Of a stretch of DNA of 64,000 bases, positions 38,365 through 47,272 are shown piece by piece (within the stretch, counting starts at the first letter, position 1; the number at the start of each line of letters is the position of its first letter). The translations under genes were made by a program, and so were the position numbers. The notes under the pieces were generated by a model. The model ran no database searches, was not told the origin of the DNA, and was given only the letters and a program-made list of their open reading frames with translations. The stretch is from Tsukamurella paurometabola (GTDB taxonomy: Bacteria > Actinomycetota > Actinomycetes > Mycobacteriales > Mycobacteriaceae): contig NZ_LR131273.1 in the NCBI RefSeq assembly GCF_900631615.1, positions 3,380,850 through 3,444,849 on the forward strand, in the 5' to 3' direction.

Positions 38365-39485
38365 GTAAGTTGGGAGATGTTCTGCGCTTCGCGGGGGTGC
38401 CGGAGCGGATCTCTAGCCCAGCGGAAGAAACGTTCGTTACAGTGAAGATGAATTGTGGTGGTGCGGTAGAGCGGCCAATCAAGGTTGGGAAAATTCCAGC
38501 GCCGTTCACCGGATATCGCGTATCGCCCGGTCAGTTCATTTATTCGCGTATTGACGCCCGTAACGGGGCGTTTGCGGTGATACCCGACGTGCTCGACGGT
38601 GCGGTCGTCAGCAAGGATTTCCCACCGTTCGATATCCGGCGGAACCGAATTGATCCGGCGTATCTTCAACACTTCTTTCGGTCTGGGGTGCTGCAGAGAC
38701 GTATTCGCGCGGCAAGCCGAGGTGCCACGAATCGTCAGAGAATTGGCGAGGAAGAGTTTCTCGAATTTCCTATCGCGCTACCGAAGCTCGACGAGCAGCG
38801 CCGCATCGCTGCAATCCTCGATCGCGCAGATCAGCTGTGCGGTGCATCCAAGACAGCGGTCGATCTCCACGACGAAAGTGTTACCCAGACTTACCGCGCG
38901 ATGTTTGGAGGTTTGAAGAAGCGGATCCCAATTGGAGAATTTGCTCGAGTTGCCTCGGGTTCGACGCCTCGCCGTGACGATCCGAGAAACTTCGGAGGCG
39001 GTATTCCGTGGGTGAAGACCGGTGAAGTTTCTGGAATAATTAAATCTACGGAAGAAGCAGTTTCTCGCCGGGGGCTTGAAGCGGCGAGGCTTGAGGTGTA
39101 CCCGCCGGGTTCTGTCGTCATCGCGATGTACGGTCAAGGCGCTACCCGAGGGCGGTCTGCGATTCTCGGAATCCCAGCTACTACGAATCAGGCGTGCGCA
39201 GTAATCTTGCCGAACGATGAGTTTGATCCCGTCTTCCTTCAGGCGCAGCTTTCGGCAAGGTATGACGAACTTCGAGGTGGAGCTGAGGGGGGAAACCAAC
39301 CAAATCTGAGCGGGGCGCGAATTAAGTCGTTCGAAGTTTGCCTTCCCCCGATCGGCGAGCAGCGAAAGTTCGCGACGATCGTCAGGTCGATCGGCCTATC
39401 GCGGAGTCAGGCGCAGGAACGGTCACAGCTCCTCGTGGAACTGCAAAATGCTCTCCAGGCACGAGCATTTCGAGGTGAACTCTGA
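38361..39485 (+). CDS. hsdS: Type I restriction-modification specificity subunit
   Basis: 374 residues. Two target-recognition domains (about 1-135 and 165-325), each followed by a conserved spacer helix: LDEQRRIAAILDRADQL (about 139-155) and IGEQRKFATIVRSIGLS (about 333-349). The TRDs set the two half-sites of the recognition sequence, which cannot be read from the sequence alone. Codon use is noticeably more AT-rich than in hsdM (GAA, AAT, ATT, TTT common), a sign of transfer or rapid exchange of TRDs. Overlaps hsdM by 4 bases and the next gene by 1. Confidence 0.92.
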   Translation: MSKLGDVLRFAGVPERISSPAEETFVTVKMNCGGAVERPIKVGKIPAPFTGYRVSPGQFIYSRIDARNGAFAVIPDVLDGAVVSKDFPPFDIRRNRIDPAYLQHFFRSGVLQRRIRAASRGATNRQRIGEEEFLEFPIALPKLDEQRRIAAILDRADQLCGASKTAVDLHDESVTQTYRAMFGGLKKRIPIGEFARVASGSTPRRDDPRNFGGGIPWVKTGEVSGIIKSTEEAVSRRGLEAARLEVYPPGSVVIAMYGQGATRGRSAILGIPATTNQACAVILPNDEFDPVFLQAQLSARYDELRGGAEGGNQPNLSGARIKSFEVCLPPIGEQRKFATIVRSIGLSRSQAQERSQLLVELQNALQARAFRGEL

Positions 39486-40405
39486 TGGTGATGCCCACGT
39501 GGGACGAGTTCATGGCGCCGGTGCTGCGGGCGCTGCAGTCGGGCGAGACTGTGAAGCGCCGCGACTTGGAAGAGCGAGTGGTCGCGGCGGAGGGGCTGTC
39601 GGAGGACGAGCTGGCCGAGGCGCTGCCATCTGGCCAGCTGAGGTACCGCAATCGGATCGGCTGGGCCACTTCGTACCTCGGGCGGGCCGACGCGATCAGT
39701 CGTCCGGCGAGGGGGCAGTACGCGATCACGGATGCCGGGCGGCGGCTCCTCGCTGATCATCCGAACGGCATCAGTGAGAAGGCGCTGCGCGCTTTCGTCG
39801 GCGATCCCGATGCGTCGTATACCTGGAAGGCACTGCAGGGGATGGAGGCTCGGGCAACGGCGATCACGTCGGATCCTGAGCCCGTTACGGGGCTCGACCC
39901 CGAGGAGCAGATCGCCGACGGGATCGGGCGGATCAACGCCACCGTCGCCGATGAACTCCTGACCAGACTGCACGACAACAGCCCGACATTCTTCGAGCAG
40001 ACGGTGATCAACCTGCTCGTCGCGATGGGGTACGGCGGCGCGGGCGGCAAGGCCACGGTCACCCGTACCTCCAACGATGGCGGGATCGACGGGATCATCG
40101 ATCAGGATGCCCTCGGGCTGAGTCGCGTCTACGTCCAAGCCAAGCGGTACGCGCCGGACAACTCCGTCGGGCGGCCGGAGCTGCAGGCGTTCGTGGGTGC
40201 CCTCAGCGGTAAGGCCGACGGCGGCGTGTTCATCACCACCGGCAGGTTCTCGAAGGGCGCGGCCGAATACGCTGAAGTCGTTCCCACTCGCATCATCCTC
40301 ATCGACGGCGCGCGACTCGCCGGACTCATGATCCGCTACGGCGTGGGCGTGCAGGTCAAACAGACACTGCAGATCGTCGAAGTCGACGAAGACTTCTTCG
40401 AGTAG
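39485..40405 (+). CDS. mrr: Mrr-type restriction endonuclease
   Basis: 306 residues. N-terminal winged-helix Mrr_N domain (about 1-95) and C-terminal PD-(D/E)XK-like catalytic domain (about 160-290) with TSNDGGIDGII (196-205; D202) and YVQAKRY (Q218, K220). Mrr enzymes cut DNA carrying foreign methylation, the opposite choice from the type I enzyme around it. TGATG overlap with hsdS and a 4-base gap to the next gene put it inside the type I operon. A later ATG at 39491 is possible. Confidence 0.9.
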   Translation: MVMPTWDEFMAPVLRALQSGETVKRRDLEERVVAAEGLSEDELAEALPSGQLRYRNRIGWATSYLGRADAISRPARGQYAITDAGRRLLADHPNGISEKALRAFVGDPDASYTWKALQGMEARATAITSDPEPVTGLDPEEQIADGIGRINATVADELLTRLHDNSPTFFEQTVINLLVAMGYGGAGGKATVTRTSNDGGIDGIIDQDALGLSRVYVQAKRYAPDNSVGRPELQAFVGALSGKADGGVFITTGRFSKGAAEYAEVVPTRIILIDGARLAGLMIRYGVGVQVKQTLQIVEVDEDFFE

Positions 40406-40409
40406 CCCT

Positions 40410-41231
40410 ATGGGAGCGCCGGCACTCTATGTTCTGCGAGACGAGGAGGGGCTTCGTGCTCGTTTCGAGCGATCGGGCGCGTTCGGGGCAGCGCATGTCG
40501 CGACCGGCGGCGTCGACGATTTTCGTGGCTACCTCGAGTATCCGGTCAGCGCTGACCTGGCGGTCGATCAGTGGGAGTTCCTGGAGGGAGGGGTCCTGGT
40601 CGACGCGGTCACGCGAACGGTCGCTTGGCACACCGCTTTCTGGGACCTCGGGAGTGCCCGTATCGAGTACGAGCTGCTGCACCGGGCGTACCCGGGGTGG
40701 ACAGTCCAGTGGGCCGTCGAAGGGATGTGGTCGTTCGCAGATGTCCTGGGTATTCCGCGACACGACGTGCGGCACCATCAGGACATAGAATTGCAGGATC
40801 CGTACCACGAGAAGATCGGCGGACCGTCGTGCGTCATGACCATCCGTGAATCGGGAGAAGTGAGATCGATCGGACTTCCGTACTACCTGTGCTCCGTCGC
40901 AGATGCGGTCAGAGTCGGTCCAGAGACTGCACTGCAGCTGTGTGCGGAGGAATTCGAGACCGAAGATGTCGAGTTCGGAGTGTGCGTCGACGTCGACCGG
41001 CGCTGCGTGGCCTGGTGGACATGCATGAGCGAAGAGGGCGTCTACCCGGCGGCGCAGGCGCTGTGGCCCGGATGGACTTTCACGTGCATGGGCGACGACT
41101 TCGAATGGCACAACCGGTTCGCGGGGAGGCGCATCGCGGAGTTCTACAGCGAGCTGCAGTGTGACGATCCGACCGTATTGGCGGACCCGGTGCCGTGCGT
41201 CCGGCCGGAGGGGCTGTCGTTGTACCGGTGA
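40410..41231 (+). CDS. Uncharacterised duplicated-domain protein inside the restriction operon
   Basis: 273 residues, no signal or membrane segment. Two related halves: residues ~50-110 (EFLEGGVLVDAVTRTVAWHT ... YPGWTVQWAVEG) and ~190-245 (VEFGVCVDVDRRCVAWWT ... WPGWTFTCMGDDFEWH), each a beta-hairpin followed by a PGWT strand. Similar GGVLxD...PGWxxxWA proteins occur as unlinked hypothetical proteins in actinobacteria. It starts 4 bases after mrr and ends 38 before hsdR, so is expressed with them. Possible modulator, immunity or anti-restriction partner; unproven. Confidence 0.7.
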   Translation: MGAPALYVLRDEEGLRARFERSGAFGAAHVATGGVDDFRGYLEYPVSADLAVDQWEFLEGGVLVDAVTRTVAWHTAFWDLGSARIEYELLHRAYPGWTVQWAVEGMWSFADVLGIPRHDVRHHQDIELQDPYHEKIGGPSCVMTIRESGEVRSIGLPYYLCSVADAVRVGPETALQLCAEEFETEDVEFGVCVDVDRRCVAWWTCMSEEGVYPAAQALWPGWTFTCMGDDFEWHNRFAGRRIAEFYSELQCDDPTVLADPVPCVRPEGLSLYR

Positions 41232-41269
41232 CCGGGTAGGTTCATACCGAGCGAAATGGAGAGACTGGG

Positions 41270-44200
41270 ATGGGGAACTTCGACTTCGTACGCACTGCGC
41301 TGCCCTCGGTGTTCGGCGACTGTGCGCGGGCCGAGTCGTACCTGGTCTCGGATCCGCGGTCGGCGTGCTTCTACAGCCGTCGCGCCGTCGAGCACCTCGT
41401 GCACTACCTCTACGACGTGAACAGGATCCCCACGCCGTACAAGGACGACCTTGCGGCGCGCGTCGGCGACGCCAAGTTCAAAGCCGTCGTGCCTCAAGGG
41501 ATCATCCAGAAGCTGACTCTCATCCGCAAGGTCGGCAACGCGGCCGTTCACGAGAACCGCGCCGTGCGGCCGGATCACGCGATCGCGTCGTTGCGCGAGC
41601 TGTTCCACGTCGTCGTCTGGGCGACCTTCAACCAGTCGAGCCACCCCGAGCTGGCCCCTACGAAGGCGCAGTTCGATCCCGCCCTCGCCGCTCAGGCAGC
41701 ACCGTTGTCGCGCGCGGAGGTCGCGAAGCTCGCCGAGAAGTTCGCCCAGCAGGATGCGGTGCTCGCGCGCGAACGCGAGGAGAAGGCGGGACTGCAGCAG
41801 GAGCTGGAGGAACTCCGGGCGCAGGTCGCCGCAGTGCAGGCCGCGAAGCAGTCGACCGACGATCACGACTACGACGAGGCGCAGACCCGCGACGAGTTCA
41901 TCGACCTGCTCCTCGAAGAAGCCGCCTGGACGATCGGCACGGCCACGGGGCCAGGGCGGGTGACTACCGAGGTCGAAGTGACCGGCATGCCCAGCCCGTC
42001 CGGCAAGGGCTACGTCGACTACGTGCTCTGGGGAGCGGACGGACGCCCCGTCGGACTCGTCGAAGCGAAGCGGACCAACAAGAGTCCTGACGTCGGCCAG
42101 CAGCAGGCCAAGCTCTATGCGGACTGCCTCGAAGCCCGATTCGGGCAACGTCCGGTGATCTTCTACAGCAACGGATACGAGCACTGGGTCTGGGACGATG
42201 CCGGTGGGTACCCACCGCGTCCCGTCCAGGGCTTCTACACCCCGGACGAACTGGGGCTGATGGTGCAGCGGCGAACCACCCGAAAACCGCTCAGCACCGT
42301 CACGATCGACAACCACATTGCGGGGCGCTACTACCAGACGCGCGCCATCAAGGCCGTCGACGGTGCCTTCGAGCAGAAGAACCGGCAGGCTCTGCTGGTG
42401 ATGGCGACGGGCTCGGGAAAGACGCGGACTGTCATCGCCCTGGTCGATCAGTTGATGCGCGCGAACTGGGTGCGGCGGGTGCTTTTCCTCGCCGACCGCA
42501 CGGCACTGGTCCGTCAGGCCGTGAACGCGTTCAAGGCGAACCTTCCGGATGCGACCACCGTGAACCTCGTGACGGAAAAGGCCACAGACGGCCGGGTGTA
42601 CGCCTCGACCTATCCCACGATGATGAATCTCATCAACAGCGTTGACGACGCCGGCCGGCGGTTCGGACCCGGGCATTTCGATCTCATCGTGATCGACGAG
42701 GCGCATCGCTCGGTCTACGCCAAGTACGGCGCGATCTTCGAGTACTTCGACGGCCTGCTCGTGGGGCTGACAGCAACGCCGAAGGATGAGGTGGACCACA
42801 ACACGTACCGCCTCTTCCACCTGGAGGACGGTGTTCCCACCGACGCGTACGATCTCGAAGATGCCATCGAGGACGGCTACCTCGTCCGGGGCAAGAACGT
42901 CCCGGTCGGTACCAAGTTCATGCAGCAGGGGATCCGGTACGCCGACCTTTCGGATGCCGAGAAGGAGCAGTGGGACTCGCTCGACTGGGGTGACGACGAG
43001 ATTCCTGACGAAGTGGGCGCTGAGGAGCTCAACAGGTTCCTCTTCAACGAGGACACCGTCGACAAGGTGCTCGCCAGCCTGATGACGGACGGCCTCAAAG
43101 TGGCCGGCGGGGACCGCTTGGGGAAGACCATCATCTTCGCCAAGAATCAGGCCCACGCCGAGTACATCCAGCAGCGGTTCGATCTGCAATGGCCCCATTA
43201 CGCAGGACACTTCGCCCGCGTCATCACTCACGGTTCGCAGTACTCCGAGAGTCTCATCGACGACTTCACCGTGGCAGACAAGGCGCCGCACATCGCGATC
43301 TCCGTCGACATGCTCGATACCGGGATCGACGTCCCCGAGATCGTCAATCTCGTCTTCTTCAAGACGGTGCGCTCGAAGACCAAGTACATGCAGATGATGG
43401 GCCGAGGCACCCGGCTGTGCCCCGACCTGTTCGGGCCCGGCCAGGACAAGACGGAGTTCCTCGTCTTCGACTTCTGTGGGAACGACGAATACTTCGGCGC
43501 GGGACTTCCCGGAAGCGAAGGAAGTAAGCAGAAGTCCTTGTCGCAGAGGCTGTTCGAGGCGCGCCTCGAACTTGTTGTGCAGCTCAAGGATGCCGAGCCC
43601 GCGTTGAGGTCGTCCACCGTGGACACGTTGAACCAGTACGTGGCCGGGATGACGACGAACAACTTCCTCGTTCGGCCGCACCGGAAGGCGGTAGAGCGTT
43701 ACAGCGAGCGCGCGGCGTGGGAGGAGCTGCCGCCGGAAGCCCAGGAAGCGATCCTGACCCTCGCCGGTCTGCCGTCCTCCGTCGCTGATGCGGATGAGAA
43801 GGCCAAGCGTTTCGACCTCCTTGTTCTCCGCGCGCAGCTCGCATCTCTGGAGGGGGATACGGCTACTGCTGAGCGGGTTCGTCGAGCGGTTCAAGACATT
43901 GCTTCATCGTTGTTGGAGAAGGCCAATATCCCTGCGGTACAAGCGCAGATCGAGCTGATCGAGGCGGTCAACGAGGACGAGTGGTGGGTCGACGTGACGC
44001 TGCCGATGTTGGAGGCGGCAAGGATCAAGCTGCGTTCGCTGGCGCAGCTGGTCGACGCCGTCACGCGGAACCGCGTGTACACCGACTTCGAGGACGAGCT
44101 GATCACCCGGGTCGCGACTCATTTGGCCAGCTCTACTCCCGGCATCAATCCTGAACGGTTCAAGGCGAAATCGTCGGCGTACCTCCTTCAGCACGAGGAC

Positions 44201-44626
44201 AACGTCGCACTTCAGCGCCTGAAGAGGAATCGGCAGCTGACTCCGTCGGACATAGAGGCACTTGAAGCGATGCTCGTGTCAGCGGGCGCCAGCGATGTCG
44301 ACATCGCGTGGGCGCGTGAACAGGCCGGTGGATTGGGGCTGTTCGTCCGCTCGCTCGTGGGCCTCGACCGGGCCGCCGCCGTCGAGGCCTTCGGGAAGTA
44401 CTTGGACGAGTCGTCGCACACCGTCGACCAGGTCCGGTTCGTGAACATGATCATCGACGAGTTGTCCACGAACGGTTTCGTGGACCCCACGCGCCTGTGG
44501 GAGGACCCCTACACGGACACCGCGCCCGGTCCGGATCACGTGTTCCCGGGGGACCAAGTCGGCGAGATCGTCACCATCCTCAAGCAGATCAAGGGCACCG
44601 CGGCTCCGGAGGCAGACGCTTCGTAG
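41270..44626 (+). CDS. hsdR: Type I restriction endonuclease/translocase subunit
   Basis: 1,118 residues. N-terminal DUF4145-like helical domain (1-125, with the RAVEHLVHYLYDV and RKVGNAAVHE helices), a coiled coil (about 150-195), the nuclease core (D250 in KGYVDYVLW; E265 and K267 in VEAKR), a superfamily 2 helicase motor with Walker A MATGSGKT (378-385), VIDEAHRS (about 463) and QMMGRGTRLC (about 707), and a long helical C-terminal part that binds the methylase. Translocates DNA and cuts at a distance. GGAGAG precedes the ATG. Confidence 0.94.
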   Translation: MGNFDFVRTALPSVFGDCARAESYLVSDPRSACFYSRRAVEHLVHYLYDVNRIPTPYKDDLAARVGDAKFKAVVPQGIIQKLTLIRKVGNAAVHENRAVRPDHAIASLRELFHVVVWATFNQSSHPELAPTKAQFDPALAAQAAPLSRAEVAKLAEKFAQQDAVLAREREEKAGLQQELEELRAQVAAVQAAKQSTDDHDYDEAQTRDEFIDLLLEEAAWTIGTATGPGRVTTEVEVTGMPSPSGKGYVDYVLWGADGRPVGLVEAKRTNKSPDVGQQQAKLYADCLEARFGQRPVIFYSNGYEHWVWDDAGGYPPRPVQGFYTPDELGLMVQRRTTRKPLSTVTIDNHIAGRYYQTRAIKAVDGAFEQKNRQALLVMATGSGKTRTVIALVDQLMRANWVRRVLFLADRTALVRQAVNAFKANLPDATTVNLVTEKATDGRVYASTYPTMMNLINSVDDAGRRFGPGHFDLIVIDEAHRSVYAKYGAIFEYFDGLLVGLTATPKDEVDHNTYRLFHLEDGVPTDAYDLEDAIEDGYLVRGKNVPVGTKFMQQGIRYADLSDAEKEQWDSLDWGDDEIPDEVGAEELNRFLFNEDTVDKVLASLMTDGLKVAGGDRLGKTIIFAKNQAHAEYIQQRFDLQWPHYAGHFARVITHGSQYSESLIDDFTVADKAPHIAISVDMLDTGIDVPEIVNLVFFKTVRSKTKYMQMMGRGTRLCPDLFGPGQDKTEFLVFDFCGNDEYFGAGLPGSEGSKQKSLSQRLFEARLELVVQLKDAEPALRSSTVDTLNQYVAGMTTNNFLVRPHRKAVERYSERAAWEELPPEAQEAILTLAGLPSSVADADEKAKRFDLLVLRAQLASLEGDTATAERVRRAVQDIASSLLEKANIPAVQAQIELIEAVNEDEWWVDVTLPMLEAARIKLRSLAQLVDAVTRNRVYTDFEDELITRVATHLASSTPGINPERFKAKSSAYLLQHEDNVALQRLKRNRQLTPSDIEALEAMLVSAGASDVDIAWAREQAGGLGLFVRSLVGLDRAAAVEAFGKYLDESSHTVDQVRFVNMIIDELSTNGFVDPTRLWEDPYTDTAPGPDHVFPGDQVGEIVTILKQIKGTAAPEADAS

Positions 44627-44665
44627 GTGGGGAAGCTGCCGGGCGGTCAAACGACTGCGGCGGCC

Positions 44666-44671
44666 TACACT
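44666..44671 (+). promoter_or_regulatory. Candidate -10, leaderless Uma2 gene
   Basis: TACACT, 6 bases before the ATG at 44678; no ribosome site. Indicates its own promoter after hsdR. Confidence 0.5.
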
Positions 44672-44677
44672 GGATCC

Positions 44678-45211
44678 ATGACCGCTGCGACCCGAACGCG
44701 CCTGCTCTCCCTGGAGGGTTGGCGTGCCTTGGGGGAGGACACGGAGTCGCGGGCGGAGCTTCAGGAGGGGGTCCTGTTCGTATCGCCACGGCCGAGTTCG
44801 AAGCATTCGCTGGCTCTGTCTCGATTGTGGTCGATCCTCGATGCCGCCGCTCCCAACGTGTACGCGGTGCGCGAGGAGGTCGATGTGGTGATCGACCCAC
44901 GGACCCTGGCCACGGTTCGCGTACCGGACGTCGTGGTCCTTCGCGAGGGCGCAGTGGAGCCGTACGCGGCGGCCGACGTGCTGCTCGCGGTCGAGGTGCT
45001 GTCACCGGGTACCCGTCGCGTCGACCTCGTGATGAAGCGCAGCGAGTACGCCGACGCCGGCATTCCGCGCTACTGGATCATCGACCTCGAATCGTCCAGT
45101 CTCGAGTCGCTGGTGCTTACCGAGACCGGCTACGAATCCACGACGACGGGCGGCCCGTTCAGTGCTACCGAGCCGTTCGAGGTCACCGTCGACCTGGATC
45201 GCCTGACGTAG
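44678..45211 (+). CDS. Uma2-family (DUF820) putative restriction endonuclease
   Basis: 177 residues. PD-(D/E)XK-like fold of the Uma2 family: ELQEGVLFVSPRPS (about 28), RVPDVVVLREG (about 82), AVEVLSPGTRRVDLVMKRSEYADAGIPRYWIID (about 102-134, with the E and K of the active site). Abundant in actinobacteria and cyanobacteria; biochemical role is poorly known, and most copies are not true restriction enzymes. Follows the type I operon but seems independently transcribed. Confidence 0.85.
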   Translation: MTAATRTRLLSLEGWRALGEDTESRAELQEGVLFVSPRPSSKHSLALSRLWSILDAAAPNVYAVREEVDVVIDPRTLATVRVPDVVVLREGAVEPYAAADVLLAVEVLSPGTRRVDLVMKRSEYADAGIPRYWIIDLESSSLESLVLTETGYESTTTGGPFSATEPFEVTVDLDRLT

Positions 45212-45227
45212 ATTCCGGGGTCGGCGT

Positions 45228-45668
45228 CTACGCCCCAGGAGGAACGCCCAGTGCCGCGAGCGCGGCGGCGTACTTGGCACGCAACCGATCCTGCGTCGCC
45301 GAATCCAGCAGCGCGAGCCTCGACGGATCGGTGTTGTCGCCGATGTCCGCGAGCTTCACCGCCAGCGCGATCGGGTCGGTGCGGATCGCGGCGTAGTACT
45401 CCTCACTGGGGACGTCGTCGCGGCGCGTGAGCAGCCGGACCGCACCGATCACCCCGTCGGGAATCCCTGCCGCAGCGAGGTCCTCCGCCGTCACCGGCGT
45501 GTCCTCGAGAACGTCGTGCAGCAACGCGGCGGCGCGGTTCTCGGACGTCTGCGGCGTCACCCGCGCCGCCACCCTGCGCGGGTGGGTGATGTAGTCGTTC
45601 CCGGCCTTGTCCGTCTGCCCGGCGTGCGCCGCCGCGGCGATGGAATCGGCGATCGTGTCGATGGTCAT
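45228..45668 (-). CDS. Small HD-domain hydrolase, possible alarmone hydrolase
   Basis: 146 residues. HD-superfamily motifs in the order of RelA/SpoT hydrolase domains: HAGQTDKAGNDYITHPRRVA (about 15-34), AALLHDVLEDTPVT (about 47-60) and VKLADIGDNTD (about 103-113). Stand-alone proteins of this kind include small (p)ppGpp or (p)ppApp hydrolases. The KLAD box followed by IGDNTDP instead of the usual RLHN makes a different nucleotide possible. GGAGG upstream of the ATG. Convergent with the Uma2 gene. Confidence 0.75.
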   Translation of the reverse strand: MTIDTIADSIAAAAHAGQTDKAGNDYITHPRRVAARVTPQTSENRAAALLHDVLEDTPVTAEDLAAAGIPDGVIGAVRLLTRRDDVPSEEYYAAIRTDPIALAVKLADIGDNTDPSRLALLDSATQDRLRAKYAAALAALGVPPGA

Positions 45669-45836
45669 GTCCTACCTCCCTGTTTCCCCCATGGTGGCAT
45701 CAGGGGGTGACATGTTCCCGTGAACAAGGAGTCGCCCGCAGAGCTGAGCGCGTCACGCCTCGTCGAGAGCACGCGCCGCGGACTTCTTGTCAGTGCACCG
45801 GCCTACGCTGCGGTCCACCACGGAATGGAGGACATC

Positions 45837-46842
45837 ATGACCCAGAACACACCCGTCTTGGTGCAGCAGGATCGACTGATCCTGGGCCCGGTGAGCGTGG
45901 AATTCGAACGCACCCTGCGGCTTCCCGAGAAGGGCGTGCACCCGCTGCCGCCGGGACTCGGGCAGTTCCCGATTCGCCGTGTCGCCGGCTACCCGGACAC
46001 CGCGCCGGCGGACTGGCTGGCGCGCGGTGGGGTCATGCTTCCGGTGTATCAGCGCGAGGCGATGTGGCTGTCGTTCGGATCCTCGGAACCGGCGGCGCTG
46101 CAGGTCGGCGTCGGCAAGGTCTGCGCGGTCAGCGGGAACACATGGACCGACGAGTTGGAGCACGCCCCGCAGAACTACATGCCGGTGCCGGAACAGCCCT
46201 GGCTGGACGGAATCAACTCGGGTGACGGGACGGTGCGGCAGTTCGTGGCGGTGCCGCTCGGTCTCGGCGCCACGGTCGAGGGCCAGGTGAGGGGCGAGGA
46301 GCTCCACGGCGGGGTGCAACTCCGCGCGGTCGGGACCACCGCCGAGTTCCGACGCAGGGAGGAGCGCCGACGCGCCGAGGAAGAGCGACTGTGTCGCGAA
46401 ATGCCGTACGAGGACTCGTACCTGGACTGCGCCATGCCGATGCCCGCGCCACCTACCGGTGCTCCGATGGGCCTGGGTGCGGGCGGCCGGATGCGGCAGG
46501 AGGTGTACGCGGACCGTCGATCGTCGGCCGACTACGACGCCGCCCGCACGTGGCGGGTGTTCGTGCACCTGTGCTCGGCCAGTCAGTGGACGGCGATCAC
46601 AGGCGAGGTGCCGCCACCGTCGCCCGTCGATCGCGAGGTGTACGTCCAGGCAGGCCTGCCCTGGTTCGACTACTACGACGCCGATCACCAGGACCTGGCA
46701 CCCGTCCGCCACGCTGGCAAACGTCAAGACAGTGGGCGACGTCCTCCACGAGGACGCCCCTCCGTTCCAGCCGGTCGATCCGAACACCGTCATCGCGCTG
46801 AAGGACGGCAACCCCGTCGAGGTGGCGCCAGGGGATTGGTGA
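45837..46842 (+). pseudogene. Frameshifted conserved actinobacterial protein
   Basis: From ATG 45837 (GGAGG 5 bases upstream) the frame encodes about 290 residues ending in EAGLPWFDYYD-like AGLPWFDYYDADHQDLAP (about 273-290). The expected continuation SATLANVKTVGDVLHEDAPPF then appears in the next frame and ends at 46842. One surplus base near 46699-46709 (in CACCCGTCCGCC) explains it. Related actinobacterial proteins have PWFDYYD followed closely by a LAGLKSV-type segment in one frame. If the base is removed the product is 334 residues. Either a recent frameshift or a sequencing error. Function unknown. Confidence 0.75.
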
Positions 46843-46851
46843 CGCAGGCGC

Positions 46852-47242
46852 CTATCCCGCCTTCGCCGCCGCCCGCGGCGCGAACGGATCGGCGGGGAGG
46901 TCGAGGTGTTCGCGCAGGGTGGTGCCGGTGTAGTCGGTGCGGAACAGGCCGCGCCGCTGCGCCTCCGGGACCACGAAGTCGACGAAGTCGTTGAACGTGC
47001 CGGGGAGCCGGCGGCGGAGAGGGTGTAGCCGTCGGCCTCGCCGCCGGTGAACCCCTCCTCGATTCGGTCCGCGATGTCCGACCCGGTGCCGACGAACTGG
47101 GGGAACAGCACGCCCTGTGCGTACAGCTTGCCGATGTCGCGCAACGTCAGGTTGTCCCGCTCGGACAGGCGCCGTGCCACGTTGAACAGACCCTGGGTGC
47201 CGCCCACCTGGACATCCTCCACGGGCTTGTCGAGGTAGGAAC
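46852..47242 (-). pseudogene. Remnant of a bacterial-luciferase-like FMN monooxygenase (NtaA/DszA type)
   Basis: Only the C-terminal ~130 residues remain. One frame reads [20 protein letters not shown] ... [22 protein letters not shown], and the next frame continues [20 protein letters not shown] ... [11 protein letters not shown] to the stop at 46852. So there is a frameshift near 47010-47025 in addition to loss of the N-terminal ~300 residues, where the dioxygenase gene now abuts. Intact relatives oxidise aminopolycarboxylates or sulfur compounds with FMNH2. Confidence 0.75.
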
Positions 47243-47272
47243 GCCGGATCGGACGCGGGGTGCCGCCACGGC

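Noticed and set aside
41144-43894. 916-codon minus-strand frame opposite hsdR
   Set aside because: HsdR motifs on the plus strand are unambiguous; the antisense product matches nothing.
45786-45794. CTTGTCAGT, a 9-base match to the repeat family at 36.0-36.8 kb
   Set aside because: Lacks the rest of the 20-base repeat; a 9-base match within 10 kb is quite likely by chance, so it is not taken as an island boundary.
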